Source: CAYFNF01 sp964344485 (GTDB taxonomy: Bacteria > Patescibacteriota > Patescibacteriia > UBA9570 > XYC2-FULL-38-9). From it: DNA of 6,167 nt. The position numbers and the translations under genes are program-made. Of the stretch, positions 1-5,926 are shown in pieces. The notes beneath the pieces are model-generated. The model was not told where the DNA came from. It did not search any database and saw only the letters and a program-made list of their open reading frames with translations. Within the stretch, counting starts at the first letter, position 1, and each line of letters begins with the position of its first letter. Location: contig CAYFNF010000018.1 in the NCBI GenBank assembly GCA_964344485.1, positions 1-6,167 of the forward strand, in the 5' to 3' direction.

Positions 1-85
1 GTATTATGCATGCAACAGCAGATTAATGCAAGTTAGGAGCCGGATGTACTCTTAGTGGTAAATAATAGAGATAGAGGAATAGACC

Positions 86-694
86 ATGGATACATTTGAG
101 GCCATTGCCACTCGGCGGTCGGTAAAATGGTACGACTCGGATCACAGAATCAGCCCAGAGGAGACATGTAAGCTCCTGGAAGCCACCATGCTGACTCCCA
201 CAGCGTTCAATATCCAGCACTGGCGGTTCCTGGTTGTTGATGACTCTGAGCAACGTAAGCGGCTCCGCCCTGTGTGCTGGAACCAGGCCCAGATCACTGA
301 TGCCTCTTTGCTGGTTTTTATCTGTGCTGATGTGGGAGCGTGGCAGAAACAGCCGGAGCGGTATTGGCGAAATGCCCCGCAAGAGGTGCAAGAGATGGCT
401 ATCCCCGGCATAGGCAACCTATTTCAGGGCAACGACCAGCTTCAGAGGGATGAGGCTATTCGGTCTGGCTCACTGGCTGGACAGACTCTGATGCTGGCGG
501 CTACCGCCATGGGCTATCAAAGCTGTCCCATAACCGGGTATGAACCGGACAAGGTGGCTGAGATTATCAACCTGCCCGCAGATCATATCCTGGTGATGGC
601 TGTGGTGGTCGGCAAGGGTGTGAAAGAGCCTTGGCCTCGTCCAGGGCAATTGGCTTATGAGGAAGTTGTAAGTACCAACCGTTTTGATGACTGA
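86..694 (+). CDS. Nitroreductase family protein (FMN-dependent oxidoreductase)
   Basis: This 202-residue protein is a nitroreductase-like flavoprotein, a family of cytosolic enzymes that bind FMN and use NAD(P)H to reduce nitro compounds, quinones or related acceptors. Visible family marks are the N-terminal phosphate-binding RRSVKWY (residues 10-16), the PTAFNIQHWRF segment (38-48, matching the family pattern P-[ST]-x-x-N-x-Q-x-W), and a C-terminal GYQSCPITGYE segment followed by a V-V-V-G-K-G strand. Its length is normal for single-domain members. The ATG is supported by a GAGGA Shine-Dalgarno sequence 7 nt upstream, and no in-frame alternative looks better. The DUF2809 gene follows 26 nt downstream on the same strand. 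The true substrate cannot be read from the sequence. The 85 nt upstream hold no recognisable gene end and no clear promoter. Confidence 0.93.
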   Translation: MDTFEAIATRRSVKWYDSDHRISPEETCKLLEATMLTPTAFNIQHWRFLVVDDSEQRKRLRPVCWNQAQITDASLLVFICADVGAWQKQPERYWRNAPQEVQEMAIPGIGNLFQGNDQLQRDEAIRSGSLAGQTLMLAATAMGYQSCPITGYEPDKVAEIINLPADHILVMAVVVGKGVKEPWPRPGQLAYEEVVSTNRFDD

Positions 695-720
695 ATCATG
701 TATCTACCTGACGGTCGGCT

Positions 721-1116
721 ATGAGGAATAGATCCGTCTACATTGCTGTAGCGATTGTGCTGGCCACCATTGCAATATGGACCCGGTCCGGGGCCGATAT
801 AATACCCACAGTAGTTGCTAAATACGGAGGAGACATCCTCTGGGCACTTACCGTCTTTCTCCTAATCGGTTTGATGATGCCAACACGCCCAACAATTGCT
901 GTTGCGGGGATCGCCTTACTGATTTCATTCTTGGTAGAGGTGAGCCAACTCTACCATGCTCCTTGGATCGATATGCTCCGACAAACTAAGATTGGTGCAT
1001 TGGTATTGGGTCACGGTTTTCTTTGGTCTGATCTTGTTTGCTATACGATAGGAATTGGGATGGGTGTATTGGCTGAGATGGTCAATCACTGGCTCAAGAG
1101 TGGCTCAGGAGATTGA
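721..1116 (+). CDS. DUF2809 family small membrane protein
   Basis: This 131-residue, strongly hydrophobic protein has about four membrane segments, near residues 6-22, 37-53, 57-78 and 102-122. The pattern E73-x-x-Q76, then R87, then GHGFLWSDL (97-105), matches what I know of the DUF2809 family, whose function is unknown. It should sit in the inner membrane. The ATG is chosen because an in-frame TGA lies three codons upstream (709-711), so no earlier start is possible. A clear Shine-Dalgarno sequence is missing, which fits translational coupling or re-initiation from the nitroreductase gene 26 nt upstream, but this is inference. The TGA stop is one base from the stop codon of the convergent tex gene. 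Confidence 0.82.
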   Translation: MRNRSVYIAVAIVLATIAIWTRSGADIIPTVVAKYGGDILWALTVFLLIGLMMPTRPTIAVAGIALLISFLVEVSQLYHAPWIDMLRQTKIGALVLGHGFLWSDLVCYTIGIGMGVLAEMVNHWLKSGSGD

Positions 1117-1117
1117 T

Positions 1118-3304
1118 CTATTTTTCTGGGGCATCACCCAGCCGCATGCTCAGCGCAATACGCCGACGTTTGAGGTCAATCTCCATCACCCGCACCTTGA
1201 CCACTGCTCCGGCCTTGGTCACATCATGCGGATCTCTGACAAACCGATTAGCCATGGCTGAGATATGGACTAATCCATCCTGATGAACACCGATATCTAC
1301 AAACGCCCCAAAGTTGGTGACGTTGCTGATAACGCCCTCCAGAACCATACCCGGTTGCAGGTCCCTGATATCTTCAACACCCTCTTGAAAGCGAGCAGTC
1401 TTGAATACAGGCCGGGGATCACGACCCGGTTTTTCCAACTCCTCGATGATATCCCTGACCGTTGGCTCGCCGATGCGTGAATCAACGAATTCCGTAACAG
1501 ACAGAGTACGTAGAACCTCTGTGTTGCCGATCAACTGTGGAAGTGACAATCCGGTTTTCTTTAGTATGCGCTGAACGAGGCTATAGGATTCAGGGTGCAC
1601 GGCGGAACTGTCCAAAGCCGTATCTCCATTTTGGATACGGAGAAAACCGGCAGCCTGTTCAAAGGTTTTCGGCCCAAAACGTGGCACCTTGCTCATGGCC
1701 TTTCGATTACGGAATGGCCCGTTCTTATTCCGGTAGTCCACTATGTTGCTGGCCAGGGTGGCGTTGAGACCTGACACCCGCTCAAGCAGTGGGGGAGATG
1801 CGGTATTGACATCAACACCCACGCTGTTGACCGCATCTTCCACCACCCCATCCAAGGATTGAGCCAAACGTTTCGGGTCGATATCGTGCTGATACTGTCC
1901 CACGCCTATGGACTTGGGATCTATCTTGACCAACTCCGCCAGCGGATCTTGCAGGCGGCGAGCGATGGAGACCGCTCCACGTAATGAGACATCCAACTCC
2001 GGCAACTCCTTTGAAGCATATTCTGAGGCAGAGTAGACCGAGGCTCCGGCTTCGCTCACCACCATGGAACTGAGTGTCAGTTCTGGGTGGCTTTTCTTCA
2101 ATTCCGTCACCAACCGATCCGTCTCCCTCGAACCTGTACCGTTGCCGATGGCAATCAACTCTACGCCATGTTTCCGTGCCAGAGAGGCCAACGCCGTTTT
2201 GGTCTCTTGCCACTGGTTCCGTGGCGGGTGAGGGTAGATGGTGGTCGTCTTTTGCACCTGACCGGTTTCATCCACAACAGCGACCTTCACCCCCGTTCGC
2301 AGGCCCGGATCAAGACCCATAACGGACTTTGCTCCCGCCGGGGCGGTGAGCAGCAGATCCCGAAGATTTTCGGAAAAAACCCGTACCGCTTCTTCCTGGG
2401 CTTTTTCCGCCAGCCGTTTCATGAGATCCGTATCCAGGAGCGGCTTCAGTTTCTTCTTCCAGGCAAAGGAGACGGTCTCTTGCAGCCAAAGATCACCGGG
2501 ACGATTCCGGTTCTGAATGGAAAAATGGCTACTGATAGTCGTTTCCAAAACAGAAGGCCCTTTAACGGTAGCCGCCGCATCCTGCTGATGTTCCAATCCC
2601 AACCGCAAAATTCCAAGGCTCTTGCCGCGCAACATTGCCAGAACCCGGTGAGAGGGTATTTTGTTCAGCGGTTGATCGAACTCGAAATAGTCGGAGAATT
2701 TCTCTCCTTCCTGCTCTTTGCCCTTGACCAACCGGGATCTAATGACGCCTTTGTTCCACAGGGTCTCTCGAATCCGGCCAACCAGAGCCGCATCCTCTGC
2801 AAAGCGATCAGCCAGAATGTAGCGGGCTCCCTCCAATGCAGTGGCAATATCCGACACATCTTTTTGTGGGGCAACAAAGGAGCGGGCTACCTGTTCAGGA
2901 GGTTGGGAGGGATTATTCAACAGACCGTTGGCCAACGGCTCCAGCCCGGATTCCCTGGCTATTGAGGCTTTTGTCCGCCGTTTGGGGCGATAGGGAAGGT
3001 AGAGATCTTCGAGTCGGGTTCTGGTATCGGCATTTTTGAGGGATGATTCCAACTGAGAAGAGAGTTTGCCCTGGTCACGGATGCTGTTCAAAATCGTCTC
3101 ACGGCGATCTTCCAATTCCCGTAGCTGGATCAATCGCTCCTGTAATGTTCGTAAATGGCTGTCCGTCAGACCACTGGTCACCTCTTTACGGTAGCGGGCA
3201 ATAAAGGGAACTGTAGCTCCATCATCAAGCAATCCGACAGCAGCCTCAACTTGCTCTGTACGGACCTTGATCTCTACTGCTATGCGTTGGTTGATCTTGT
3301 TCAT
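1118..3304 (-). CDS. tex: Tex family RNA-binding transcription accessory protein
   Basis: The product from the ATG at 3304 is 728 residues. Tex is a conserved cytosolic nucleic-acid-binding protein linked to transcription and RNA handling. Domains in order are the Tex N-terminal helical region (about 1-185, with the typical LLDDGATVPFIARYRKE near 25-41), a YqgF/RNase H-like domain (about 325-450, with GLDPG at 330-334), two helix-hairpin-helix motifs (about 488-560, including VNTASPPLLERVSGL), and a C-terminal S1 RNA-binding domain (about 650-722, with GMVLEGVISNVTNFGAFVD). Many homologues are about 770-785 residues; this one ends just after the S1 domain and lacks the usual low-complexity basic tail. 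A TTG six codons upstream (3322) is in frame, but a good Shine-Dalgarno sequence favours the ATG. gloA ends 69 nt upstream on the same strand. Confidence 0.97.
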   Translation of the reverse strand: MNKINQRIAVEIKVRTEQVEAAVGLLDDGATVPFIARYRKEVTSGLTDSHLRTLQERLIQLRELEDRRETILNSIRDQGKLSSQLESSLKNADTRTRLEDLYLPYRPKRRTKASIARESGLEPLANGLLNNPSQPPEQVARSFVAPQKDVSDIATALEGARYILADRFAEDAALVGRIRETLWNKGVIRSRLVKGKEQEGEKFSDYFEFDQPLNKIPSHRVLAMLRGKSLGILRLGLEHQQDAAATVKGPSVLETTISSHFSIQNRNRPGDLWLQETVSFAWKKKLKPLLDTDLMKRLAEKAQEEAVRVFSENLRDLLLTAPAGAKSVMGLDPGLRTGVKVAVVDETGQVQKTTTIYPHPPRNQWQETKTALASLARKHGVELIAIGNGTGSRETDRLVTELKKSHPELTLSSMVVSEAGASVYSASEYASKELPELDVSLRGAVSIARRLQDPLAELVKIDPKSIGVGQYQHDIDPKRLAQSLDGVVEDAVNSVGVDVNTASPPLLERVSGLNATLASNIVDYRNKNGPFRNRKAMSKVPRFGPKTFEQAAGFLRIQNGDTALDSSAVHPESYSLVQRILKKTGLSLPQLIGNTEVLRTLSVTEFVDSRIGEPTVRDIIEELEKPGRDPRPVFKTARFQEGVEDIRDLQPGMVLEGVISNVTNFGAFVDIGVHQDGLVHISAMANRFVRDPHDVTKAGAVVKVRVMEIDLKRRRIALSMRLGDAPEK

Positions 3305-3322
3305 TTGGTCTCTTCCAACCAA
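3305..3322 (-). promoter_or_regulatory. tex ribosome-binding site within a small potential hairpin
   Basis: Read on the minus strand, GGAAGAG (3316-3310) lies 5 nt before the tex ATG and decides the start in favour of 3304 over the in-frame TTG at 3322. The same stretch can fold as TTGGT (3322-3318), an 8-nt loop holding the ribosome-binding site, and ACCAA (3309-3305). The 5-bp stem is weak, so any regulatory effect is speculative; the ribosome-binding site itself is convincing. Confidence 0.55.
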
Positions 3323-3373
3323 TTGGATATCTTGGTCCAGACTGATTTCCTGTGATACAAGGACATGCTGGCC

Positions 3374-3757
3374 TTATTTGTCCTGGATCAATTTGATAGC
3401 GTAACCATCCGGGTCACGAACAAAGGCGATGTGCGTGGTGCCGTGTTTCATTGGTCCTGGTTCACGGACAACTTGACCACCACTCTCACGGATCTTTTCA
3501 CAGAGCGCATAGATGTCCTGAGAGCCGATTGCTACATGTCCAAATCCGTCACCGATCTCATAATCTGATTCCCGCTCCCAATTATGCGTCAATTCAATCT
3601 GTGGCCCATCATCGTAGCCGACAAAGCATAGGGTGAACTTTCCCCCCGGATAGTCTTGCCGCCTGCTCTCGGTCATGCCCATGATACGGGTGTAGAAATC
3701 TACTGATGCCTCAAGATCCCTGACCCGGATCATCGTGTGTAGAATACGCTTATTCAT
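3374..3757 (-). CDS. gloA: Lactoylglutathione lyase (glyoxalase I), metal ligand altered
   Basis: The product is 127 residues, close to the usual short bacterial GloA. The enzyme isomerises the glutathione-methylglyoxal hemithioacetal to S-lactoylglutathione in the cytosol. Family marks are LHTMIRVRDLEASVDFYT (6-23), GPQIELTHNW (51-60), GFGHVAIG (71-78) and AFVRDPDGYAIKLIQ (111-125). Compared with the E. coli metal ligands H5, E56, H74 and E122, this protein has H7, E55 and H74, but Lys122 (codon AAA, 3394-3392) where the fourth ligand Glu is expected. The ATG at 3757 begins where the family begins. The open frame extends to a TTG at 3919, but those 54 extra residues read the yjbQ remnant out of frame and should not be annotated as protein. 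The Shine-Dalgarno sequence is modest (GAGAC). It is probably co-transcribed with tex. The family call is sure; catalytic activity is uncertain. Confidence 0.93.
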   Translation of the reverse strand: MNKRILHTMIRVRDLEASVDFYTRIMGMTESRRQDYPGGKFTLCFVGYDDGPQIELTHNWERESDYEIGDGFGHVAIGSQDIYALCEKIRESGGQVVREPGPMKHGTTHIAFVRDPDGYAIKLIQDK

Positions 3758-3776
3758 AGTATTAGTCTCTATTTGC

Positions 3777-3908
3777 TCACCCGCCGGTGATCGTGCAGAT
3801 AATGGTTCGTTGTTCCCTTGGGCCGTCAAACTCACAAAAGAAGATGTTCTGCCATTTTGATAATCCAAGCTCTCCACCGATGATCGGTATCTTTTCAGAT
3901 GGCCCATC
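3777..3908 (-). pseudogene. yjbQ: 3' remnant of a YjbQ/UPF0047 (COG0432) gene
   Basis: In a minus-strand frame different from the gloA extension, 43 codons ending in TGA (3779-3777) read as the C-terminal third of a YjbQ-family protein: GPSEKIPIIGGELGLSKWQ, then NIFFCEFDGPREQRTIICTITG. This matches the family pattern of a G-x-S strand, a conserved P, a G, W-Q-x-I and a terminal strand, for example E. coli YjbQ LLGTSL...GTWQGI...RIIATLQGE from memory. Full proteins are about 130-140 residues. Here an in-frame TAA (3911-3909) sits directly before the homology, no start codon is available, and no other frame upstream shows the N-terminal part with its HTSAS/NEN and GN/H motifs. The 5' two-thirds therefore appear deleted. 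The remnant ends 19 nt before gloA, so the ancestral operon was probably yjbQ-gloA-tex. Confidence 0.8.
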
Positions 3909-3967
3909 TTACAAACCAATTAGGACGTTAGGTGGAATGAGTTGATAATTGACAAATAATGGTAGGG

Positions 3968-3997
3968 ATATTAGACGTGGAGGAGGGGGGTTGCCAA
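3968..3997 (-). promoter_or_regulatory. Candidate sigma-70 promoter for gloA-tex
   Basis: On the minus strand, TTGGCA (3997-3992) and TAATAT (3973-3968) are separated by 18 nt. The -35 box matches five of six consensus positions; the -10 box matches four of six, including the key A2 and T6. Transcription from here would start near 3960 and run through the yjbQ remnant into gloA and tex. This is the best promoter-like match I found in the gap between the tRNA-Val terminator and gloA, but it rests on inspection only. Confidence 0.4.
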
Positions 3998-4103
3998 GGG
4001 TGGTCTGCTCAAAATGTTGGTTCGACTTGCTTTGACTGAAATTAGGGGGAGGCTGCAGCTAAGTCTTCGTAGCAGTAAGATATAAAGTGCTTCCCGTGGC
4101 ATT

Positions 4104-4142
4104 GATTGCTGTATCGGTCCTTGTGATTGCTATTTGATTGCT
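4104..4142. repeat. Three direct copies of GATTGCT
   Basis: GATTGCT occurs at 4104-4110, 4125-4131 and 4136-4142, with start-to-start distances of 21 and 11 nt, close to two turns and one turn of B-DNA. On the minus strand it reads AGCAATC. It sits just past the terminator of tRNA-Val and about 110 nt upstream of the candidate gloA-tex promoter. A binding-site array is possible, but a 7-mer repeat in a short AT-rich region can also arise by chance or slippage. Confidence 0.45.
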
Positions 4143-4147
4143 AGAGC

Positions 4148-4186
4148 AAAAAAACGGCTTCCAAGAAGTTAGTCAAGGAAGCTGTC
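4148..4186 (-). terminator. Rho-independent terminator after tRNA-Val
   Basis: On the minus strand, ACAGCTTCC (4185-4177) pairs with GGAAGCCGT (4162-4154) with one mismatch. The loop is about 14 nt, and the hairpin leads directly into a run of seven T (4154-4148). It begins about 30 nt past the CCA end of tRNA-Val, the expected place to end that transcript. Confidence 0.8.
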
Positions 4187-4216
4187 TAAATATTTAAAAA
4201 TGTTCTTAAAATTAAA

Positions 4217-4291
4217 TGGTGGGCGGTACAAGGATTGAACTTGTGACCCCTACCGTGTCAGGGTAGTGCTCTCCCGCTGAGCTAACCGCCC
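4217..4291 (-). tRNA. tRNA-Val (anticodon GAC), CCA encoded
   Basis: A complete cloverleaf of 75 nt is visible on the minus strand: acceptor GGGCGGT / ACCGCCC, D stem GCTC / GAGC, anticodon stem CTACC / GGTAG around the loop CTGACAC (anticodon GAC), and T stem ACAAG / CTTGT around TTCAATC. The discriminator A and CCA end (4220-4217) are encoded. It reads the valine codons GTC and GTT. It has its own candidate promoter upstream and a clear terminator downstream, so it is a single-gene unit. Confidence 0.97.
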
Positions 4292-4305
4292 GATCAGCAC
4301 CGGGA

Positions 4306-4334
4306 AAACTATCTTTCTTTGGAGATTGCGTCAA
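4306..4334 (-). promoter_or_regulatory. Candidate promoter of tRNA-Val
   Basis: On the minus strand, TTGACG (4334-4329) is followed after exactly 17 nt by TAGTTT (4311-4306). The -35 box is near consensus (five of six) and the -10 box is weak (three of six). The bases just after the -10 box are TCCCGG, a GC-rich discriminator of the kind seen at stringently controlled stable-RNA promoters. The tRNA begins 14 nt after the -10 box, giving a leader of about 7 nt. Confidence 0.5.
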
Positions 4335-4394
4335 GGGGAAAGTTGGAAAACCGACTCGCGCCTGCACGGCGGCTATCGCTTTGGAACATGCGGG

Positions 4395-4964
4395 CTATGC
4401 TTCACCTTCGGTTTCGACGATGGCGGCGGCGATGGCCTCTTCCGGTGTTTTTCCGCCCCAGACGATCCATTGAATGGCCGGGAAAAAACGTTCGGTCTCT
4501 TCAGCGATTGCCGCCATGATGTCTACCAGTTGCTCTTCGTGCAGCTTGGCGCCGCGCAGAGGCAGGACGACTCGAAAGACCGGGACCTGCTCTTCGCTCC
4601 ATATCTCAAAATGCCCCAGCCAGACCCTTTCGTTCATCAAGGTTATGGCGTTGGTCACCTGGAGCCGTTGCCTGGGTGGAATCTTGATGTTCATGTAGGC
4701 GTTCAGCTGCAAAAACCCGGTCTCCTCATGGAAGGCGGCCCAGAGCCGTTGGCTGCCCCACTGCCCGGGAACTTCCGCCCACAACTCATAATCCCCGGAG
4801 CGGTCGGCGTGNNNNNNNNNNNNNNNNNNNNNNNNNNNNNNNNNNNNNNNNNNNNNNNNNNNNNNNNNNNNNNNNNNNNNNNNNNNNNNNNNNNNNNNNN
4901 NNNNNNNNNNNNNNNNNNNNNNNNNNNNNNNNNNNNNNNNNNNNNGATCAGGGCAAGTCGTCAC
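4395..4964 (-). CDS. YbjN domain-containing protein, interrupted by the assembly gap
   Basis: The C-terminal 138 residues are readable and belong to the YbjN family, whose fold resembles type III secretion chaperones and whose role is poorly known. Clear marks are LWAEVPGQW, LNAYMNIKIPP, NERVWLGHFEIWSEE, VPVFRVVLPLRGA, and FFPAIQWIVWGGKTPEEA near the end. No signal peptide or membrane segment is visible, so a cytosolic protein is likely. The start given is a GTG at 4964, preceded by GGAGAG with 5-nt spacing; it joins in frame across the 134 N, giving 189 residues, somewhat longer than the 165-175 usual for relatives. The gap length may be an estimate, so the start and the first 51 residues are uncertain. 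The form resembles alphaproteobacterial proteins, in which I recall proC often lying next to this gene; here no proC follows. Confidence 0.85.
   Translation of the reverse strand: MTTCPDXXXXXXXXXXXXXXXXXXXXXXXXXXXXXXXXXXXXXXXXXXXXXHADRSGDYELWAEVPGQWGSQRLWAAFHEETGFLQLNAYMNIKIPPRQRLQVTNAITLMNERVWLGHFEIWSEEQVPVFRVVLPLRGAKLHEEQLVDIMAAIAEETERFFPAIQWIVWGGKTPEEAIAAAIVETEGEA
4812..4945. other. Assembly gap (134 N)
   Basis: A run of 134 unknown bases falls in the 5' part of the YbjN gene. The flanks are consistent with one gene spanning it: the GTG frame on the right stays open and joins the YbjN frame on the left if the length is exactly 134. A wrong join cannot be excluded from the sequence alone. 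Confidence 0.99.
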
Positions 4965-5020
4965 ATCATCTCTCCATATCCTGCCGTCATAGCCGAAGAG
5001 TCTGCCTTGATCTGGTAAAA

Positions 5021-5030
5021 ATTGTACAAA
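5021..5030. promoter_or_regulatory. TTGTACAA palindrome in the ybjN / xre divergent region
   Basis: The 212 nt between the putative ybjN start and the xre start hold an 8-bp perfect palindrome, TTGTACAA (5022-5029). Read on the minus strand, the same bases include TACAAT (5026-5021), a five-of-six match to a -10 box placed about 57 nt before the ybjN GTG, although no good -35 box accompanies it. It is a possible promoter or operator, on weak evidence. Confidence 0.2.
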
Positions 5031-5176
5031 TCATCAGATAAACTCTTGCTGGCGGGGCTGCTAGTGGATATTGTTTTTTTGTCTGGTTCGCTCTCGTTAT
5101 GTCATGTTGCCGACGGCGGTCGGTCATGAACTGGCGCGAGTTGCCTGTTTTGCTGCAATCCATTCGGTAGAAGAAA

Positions 5177-5758
5177 TTGATTACGAATCTGGTTGGAACG
5201 AGGATCCGTTCGGTTCGGTCCATGCGGAAGCTCACCCAGAAGAATCTGGCTGATCTGGCCGGTATTCCTCGCGCTACCCTGGCCACCGTCGAGCGTGACG
5301 ACGCCAATCCAAGTTTGGCCGTGGTGTTCAAGATCGCCAACGCCCTGGGCATGACCATCGACCAGCTTGTGGACTCCTCCGAACGCAAGATACTCCACGT
5401 CCCCGCCGCCACCATGCCGCAATCCCAGTCCGGGGACCAATCCTACCGAGCCGTGACCGTCTCTCCGGTGGGGGTGTTCCATCTGGTGCAATTGTCTTTC
5501 GAGTTGGATGCCGGAGGGGTTTTTGAAGGCAAACCCCATCCTCCCGGCAGCGAGGAGTATCTTTATGTCAGCCAGGGAGAGATAATTTTATCTCTGGCAG
5601 GGGAGAAAGTGCATTTAAAACAGGGTGATACTGCCTGTTTTCAGGGAAATATCCGCCATACTTACAGTAATCCGGGCGATGTCGTCGGTATCGGCTTTGT
5701 GACCATACTGGCAGGCACTGAAAAAGAAAATTTGGCTTCCGTGCAGGAAAACTCTTGA
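5177..5758 (+). CDS. XRE-family transcriptional regulator with C-terminal cupin domain
   Basis: The product is 193 residues with two domains. An XRE/Cro-type helix-turn-helix spans about 5-66 (RIRSVRSMRKLTQKNLADLA, then GIPRATLATVERDDANPSL), followed by a linker and a Cupin_2 domain over about 105-175. Cupin motif residues H121, E127 and G134 (HPPGSEEYLYVSQG) and G150, H161 and N165 are present, so a metal- or ligand-binding sensor is likely. This architecture is that of small-molecule-responsive regulators. The start is set by an in-frame TAG at 5168-5170: only TTG at 5177 (weak upstream AGAAG) or ATT at 5180 gives the whole helix-turn-helix, while the first ATG (5222) would remove its first helix. 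Targets are unknown; the divergent YbjN gene and self-regulation are possibilities. The DNA-binding half uses more G/C-ending codons than the cupin half. Confidence 0.88.
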   Translation: MITNLVGTRIRSVRSMRKLTQKNLADLAGIPRATLATVERDDANPSLAVVFKIANALGMTIDQLVDSSERKILHVPAATMPQSQSGDQSYRAVTVSPVGVFHLVQLSFELDAGGVFEGKPHPPGSEEYLYVSQGEIILSLAGEKVHLKQGDTACFQGNIRHTYSNPGDVVGIGFVTILAGTEKENLASVQENS

Positions 5759-5781
5759 CTTCTTGCCACTTAACGTATAAC
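5755..5781 (+). promoter_or_regulatory. Candidate promoter of the Tyr-Gly-Thr tRNA operon
   Basis: TTGACT (5755-5760) overlaps the stop codon of the xre gene and is followed after 15 nt by TATAAC (5776-5781). Both boxes are five-of-six matches to consensus, though the spacer is short. The following CCC is a GC-rich discriminator. The predicted start near 5788 leaves a leader of about 17 nt before tRNA-Tyr. No terminator is visible between xre and the tRNAs. Confidence 0.5.
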
Positions 5782-5804
5782 CCTTCTTGGCTCTGTTACT
5801 TACG

Positions 5805-5889
<85 letters not shown>

Positions 5890-5926
5890 TTCCTTCATGG
5901 ATCAGGTGCAGAATACGGAAGAATTG

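Larger units (their letters stand above)
3909..4216. other. Intergenic stretch without an intact gene
   Basis: This 308-nt stretch lies between the yjbQ remnant and tRNA-Val. I see no coding potential on either strand. It holds the tRNA terminator (4148-4186), a GATTGCT triple repeat (4104-4142) and a candidate promoter (3968-3997). It is where the missing 5' part of yjbQ would be expected, and nothing of it remains recognisable. The stretch from about 4143 to 4216 is A/T rich. Confidence 0.7.

Noticed and set aside
1126..1141. CTGGG/CCCAG hairpin near the convergent stop codons as a terminator
   Set aside because: The stem is only 5 bp, lies within tex coding sequence, and is not followed by a T tract on either strand; the five T residues precede it on the plus strand.
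2087..2965. Plus-strand open frame of 292 codons opposite tex
   Set aside because: It is fully antisense to the well-supported tex gene, shows no family motifs and has a composition typical of a shadow frame.
3758..3919. 54-residue N-terminal extension of GloA from a TTG at 3919
   Set aside because: These codons read the yjbQ remnant in the wrong frame, and the GloA family begins at the ATG at 3757.
4217..4291. tRNA-Val as an attachment site of a genomic island
   Set aside because: No second copy of the tRNA 3' end and no integrase gene is present in the window.
4341..4356. AGTTGG-AAAA-CCGACT hairpin after ybjN as its terminator
   Set aside because: The stem is 6 bp with a G-U pair and is not followed by a proper T tract on the minus strand; it also overlaps the region just upstream of the tRNA-Val promoter.
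5047..5080. GCTGGC/GCTAGT stem followed by seven T residues before xre as a terminator
   Set aside because: The stem needs several G-U pairs and is 9 nt or more away from the T run, and no plus-strand gene ends just upstream.
5110..5123. CCGAC/GTCGG inverted repeat upstream of xre as an operator
   Set aside because: It is a short GC-rich hairpin with a 4-nt loop; an 11-mer within it also occurs by chance inside the nitroreductase gene near 113-123, so it is not distinctive.
4987..5539. Minus-strand open frames opposite the xre-cupin gene
   Set aside because: They lack recognisable domains and overlap a gene with clear helix-turn-helix and cupin motifs.
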